Below the pieces are notes generated by a model, which was not told the origin of the DNA, ran no database searches, and saw only the letters and a program-made list of their open reading frames with translations. A stretch of DNA of 7,678 nucleotides from assembly GCA_028715315.1 (NCBI GenBank), contig JAQUSA010000010.1, positions 1 through 7,678 of the forward strand, written 5' to 3'. This document shows positions 6,540-7,678 of this stretch, in pieces (position 1 is the stretch's first letter; every line of letters begins with the position of its first letter). The position numbers and the translations under genes are program-made. The stretch is from Candidatus Omnitrophota bacterium. GTDB taxonomy: Bacteria > Omnitrophota > Gorgyraeia > Pluralincolimonadales > Pluralincolimonadaceae.

Positions 6540-7202
6540 TCATCTTCCGGAAGAGTGGGGTTTCGGGACCTTCTTCCAGTCGTTTAAGAAACGTTCCACG
6601 CCTATATCGGTCAACGGGTGCTTGATGAGGTTCATCAGGACTTCGTAAGGTATCGTCGCGCAGTCCGCGCCGGCCTTCGCGGCCTCGATCACATGCAGCG
6701 GGTTCCTGATCGAAGCGACTATTATCTGGGTCCTTATGCCGTAATTGTCATATATCCTGCGTATATCGCGGATGAGGTCCATGCCGTTCTGGCCGATGTC
6801 GTCAAGCCTTCCGACGAACGGGCTGACATATGTAGCGCCGGCCTTCGCGGCCAGCAGGGCCTGCGGGGCCGAGAAGCAGAGCGTGACGTTCGTCTGTATC
6901 TTTTCCTTGTTCAGTATCCTGACGGCCTTCAGTCCTTCCTTGACGAGCGGCACCTTTACCACGACGTTCTTGCTTATCTTAGCCAGATGCCTCGCTTCCT
7001 TCACGATCTCGGGGCATAGCAGGCTTATCGCCTCAACGCTTACCGGGCCTTCGACCGCATCGCATATCTCTTTTATCAGTTCGAGGAAAGGCCTGCCCTC
7101 CTTCGAGACCAGTGTCGGGTTCGTCGTGACGCCGTCCACGACGCCCATGCCCGCCGCGTCCGTTATCTGCCGCACATTTGCCGTATCTATGAAGATCTTC
7201 AT
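6540..7202 (-). CDS. tal: small transaldolase (TalC / FSA-like family)
   Basis: Single-domain TIM-barrel class I aldolase of the cytoplasm. Transaldolase moves a dihydroxyacetone unit between sugar phosphates in the non-oxidative pentose phosphate pathway. The 220 residues are normal for the small family (about 214-222). Visible motifs: FIDTAN with D6, DGVTTNPTL (23-31), the Schiff-base lysine K83 in VVVKVP, TNVTLCFS (104-111), YVSPFVGRLDDIGQNG (125-140), and VASI with S165 near the phosphate site. The close relative fructose-6-phosphate aldolase (FSA) of E. coli has Gln59 and Tyr131 where this protein, aligned by eye, has E57 and F129. Glu and Phe are the transaldolase-type residues (TalB E96 and F178), so I favour transaldolase over FSA; automatic pipelines often label such proteins fsa. 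The ATG at 7202 gives the standard MKIFIDTAN start, with AGGGAG 10 bases upstream. It lies 32 bases after the ROK kinase stop and 12 before lptD. Confidence 0.93.
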   Translation of the reverse strand: MKIFIDTANVRQITDAAGMGVVDGVTTNPTLVSKEGRPFLELIKEICDAVEGPVSVEAISLLCPEIVKEARHLAKISKNVVVKVPLVKEGLKAVRILNKEKIQTNVTLCFSAPQALLAAKAGATYVSPFVGRLDDIGQNGMDLIRDIRRIYDNYGIRTQIIVASIRNPLHVIEAAKAGADCATIPYEVLMNLIKHPLTDIGVERFLNDWKKVPKPHSSGR

Positions 7203-7234
7203 CCTGGCTGTTCTCCCTAATGTCTATTCTGCCG

Positions 7235-7678
7235 CTAAAAGAAAAGGGCTGCGGCGCCGATGACTCCGGCATCGTTGCCCAGCTTTGCCTTCAATATCCT
7301 GACGGCCCTGCCCGGTACCGGCATCGCGCGCCTTTTGACGGTCTTGCGTATGGGACCGAAGATGAGCTCTCCTGCCCCGGCGACCCCGCCGCCGATTATT
7401 ATCTTCTCCGGATTAAGCAGGTTGACTATGCCGGCCAGCGTCGTCCCTATCCTCTTTCCTACCCTGTCCCAAAGCTCTATCGATGCCTTATCGCCTTTCC
7501 TTGCCGCGATGCTTATCGACTCGGGGCTCAGGAGGGAATCGCCGCCTTTTATAGACCTGAACTCTTCCGATATATGCCTGTTGCCGACGTATCTCTCAAG
7601 GCACCCGTATCCGCCGCAATTGCACGAAAGGCCTTCTTCCTTAAGCGGCATATGGCCTACTTCGCCCGCGGAAAATGT
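7235..7678 (-). CDS. ROK-family sugar kinase (probable glucokinase), N-terminal half outside window
   Basis: The last 147 residues of a ROK protein are visible; about half of a typical 310-320-residue kinase lies beyond the right edge. The first visible residues include GEVGHM, and the ROK zinc-binding signature CNCGGYGCLE follows. The zinc ligands would be His 9 and Cys 19, 21 and 26 of the visible part. Further on are the glycine-rich nucleotide-binding segment NPEKIIIGGGVAGAGE and the terminal LGNDAGVIGAAAL typical of ROK glucokinases. The known role is ATP-dependent phosphorylation of glucose or a related hexose to the 6-phosphate. Glucokinase is the likeliest call, but N-acetylmannosamine, N-acetylglucosamine or fructose kinases share this half, and the substrate-binding N-terminal part is not visible. 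No DNA-binding domain can be assessed. The ORF closes normally at 7235 and runs co-directionally into the transaldolase gene, which suggests sugar-phosphate supply for the operon. Confidence 0.9.
   Translation of the reverse strand, partial: TFSAGEVGHMPLKEEGLSCNCGGYGCLERYVGNRHISEEFRSIKGGDSLLSPESISIAARKGDKASIELWDRVGKRIGTTLAGIVNLLNPEKIIIGGGVAGAGELIFGPIRKTVKRRAMPVPGRAVRILKAKLGNDAGVIGAAALFF

Larger units (their letters stand above)
1..7678 (-). other. Single co-directional gene cluster, interior of a probable operon
   Basis: All eight genes run on the minus strand. Junctions from upstream to downstream: kinase to transaldolase 32 bases, to lptD 12, to ugd 14, to cupin 2, to rfbA 1-base overlap, to rfbB 1-base overlap, to rfbD 2. 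None has room for an obvious promoter, and I see no stem-loop plus T-run terminator at any junction. The promoter and both ends of the unit must lie outside the window. No stretch longer than 32 bases lacks a gene. Confidence 0.8.

Noticed and set aside
7203..7234. Promoter or terminator between the ROK kinase and the transaldolase
   Set aside because: This 32-base gap is the longest in the window. I see no convincing -35/-10 pair and no GC-rich stem followed by a T-run; it holds only the transaldolase ribosome-binding region.

Overview
The window is wholly coding on the minus strand. Eight genes lie head to tail with no gap longer than 32 bases, so it reads as the interior of one long operon. 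There is no tRNA, rRNA, mobile element, CRISPR array or convincing promoter or terminator. Both edge genes are cut by the window. LptD shows that the organism builds an LPS-bearing outer membrane. Moderately GC-rich DNA with many AGG (Arg) and ATA (Ile) codons, a short RmlA and a short RmlC-like cupin suggest an uncultivated Gram-negative lineage. Candidatus Omnitrophota is my best guess, made from general impression only and at low confidence.

Layout in the direction of transcription (right to left). (1) 7678-7235: C-terminal half of a ROK-family sugar kinase, probably a glucokinase. (2) 7202-6540: small transaldolase of the TalC/FSA family. (3) 6527-4257: LptD, the outer-membrane LPS translocon, starting at TTG. 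(4) 4242-2944: UDP-glucose 6-dehydrogenase. (5) 2941-2495: 148-residue RmlC-like cupin. (6) 2495-1755: short glucose-1-phosphate thymidylyltransferase (RfbA/RmlA). (7) 1755-757: dTDP-glucose 4,6-dehydratase (RfbB/RmlB). (8) 754-1: dTDP-4-dehydrorhamnose reductase (RfbD/RmlD), starting at TTG and missing its C-terminus.

How they may work together (inference): the kinase and transaldolase handle hexose and pentose phosphates. Glucose-1-phosphate then feeds two activated-sugar routes: UDP-glucose to UDP-glucuronate (Ugd), and dTDP-glucose to a dTDP-6-deoxyhexose (RfbA, RfbB, cupin, RfbD). These sugars would enter LPS or another surface polysaccharide, which fits the presence of lptD in the same unit. 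The last five genes are joined by junctions of -1 to +2 bases, with Shine-Dalgarno sequences embedded in the preceding gene, a pattern suggesting translational coupling.

I see no wholly new system. The points most worth a second look are the cupin, which lacks the RmlC catalytic Tyr and C-terminal segment, the reduced cysteine pattern of LptD, and active-site neighbour changes in Ugd.
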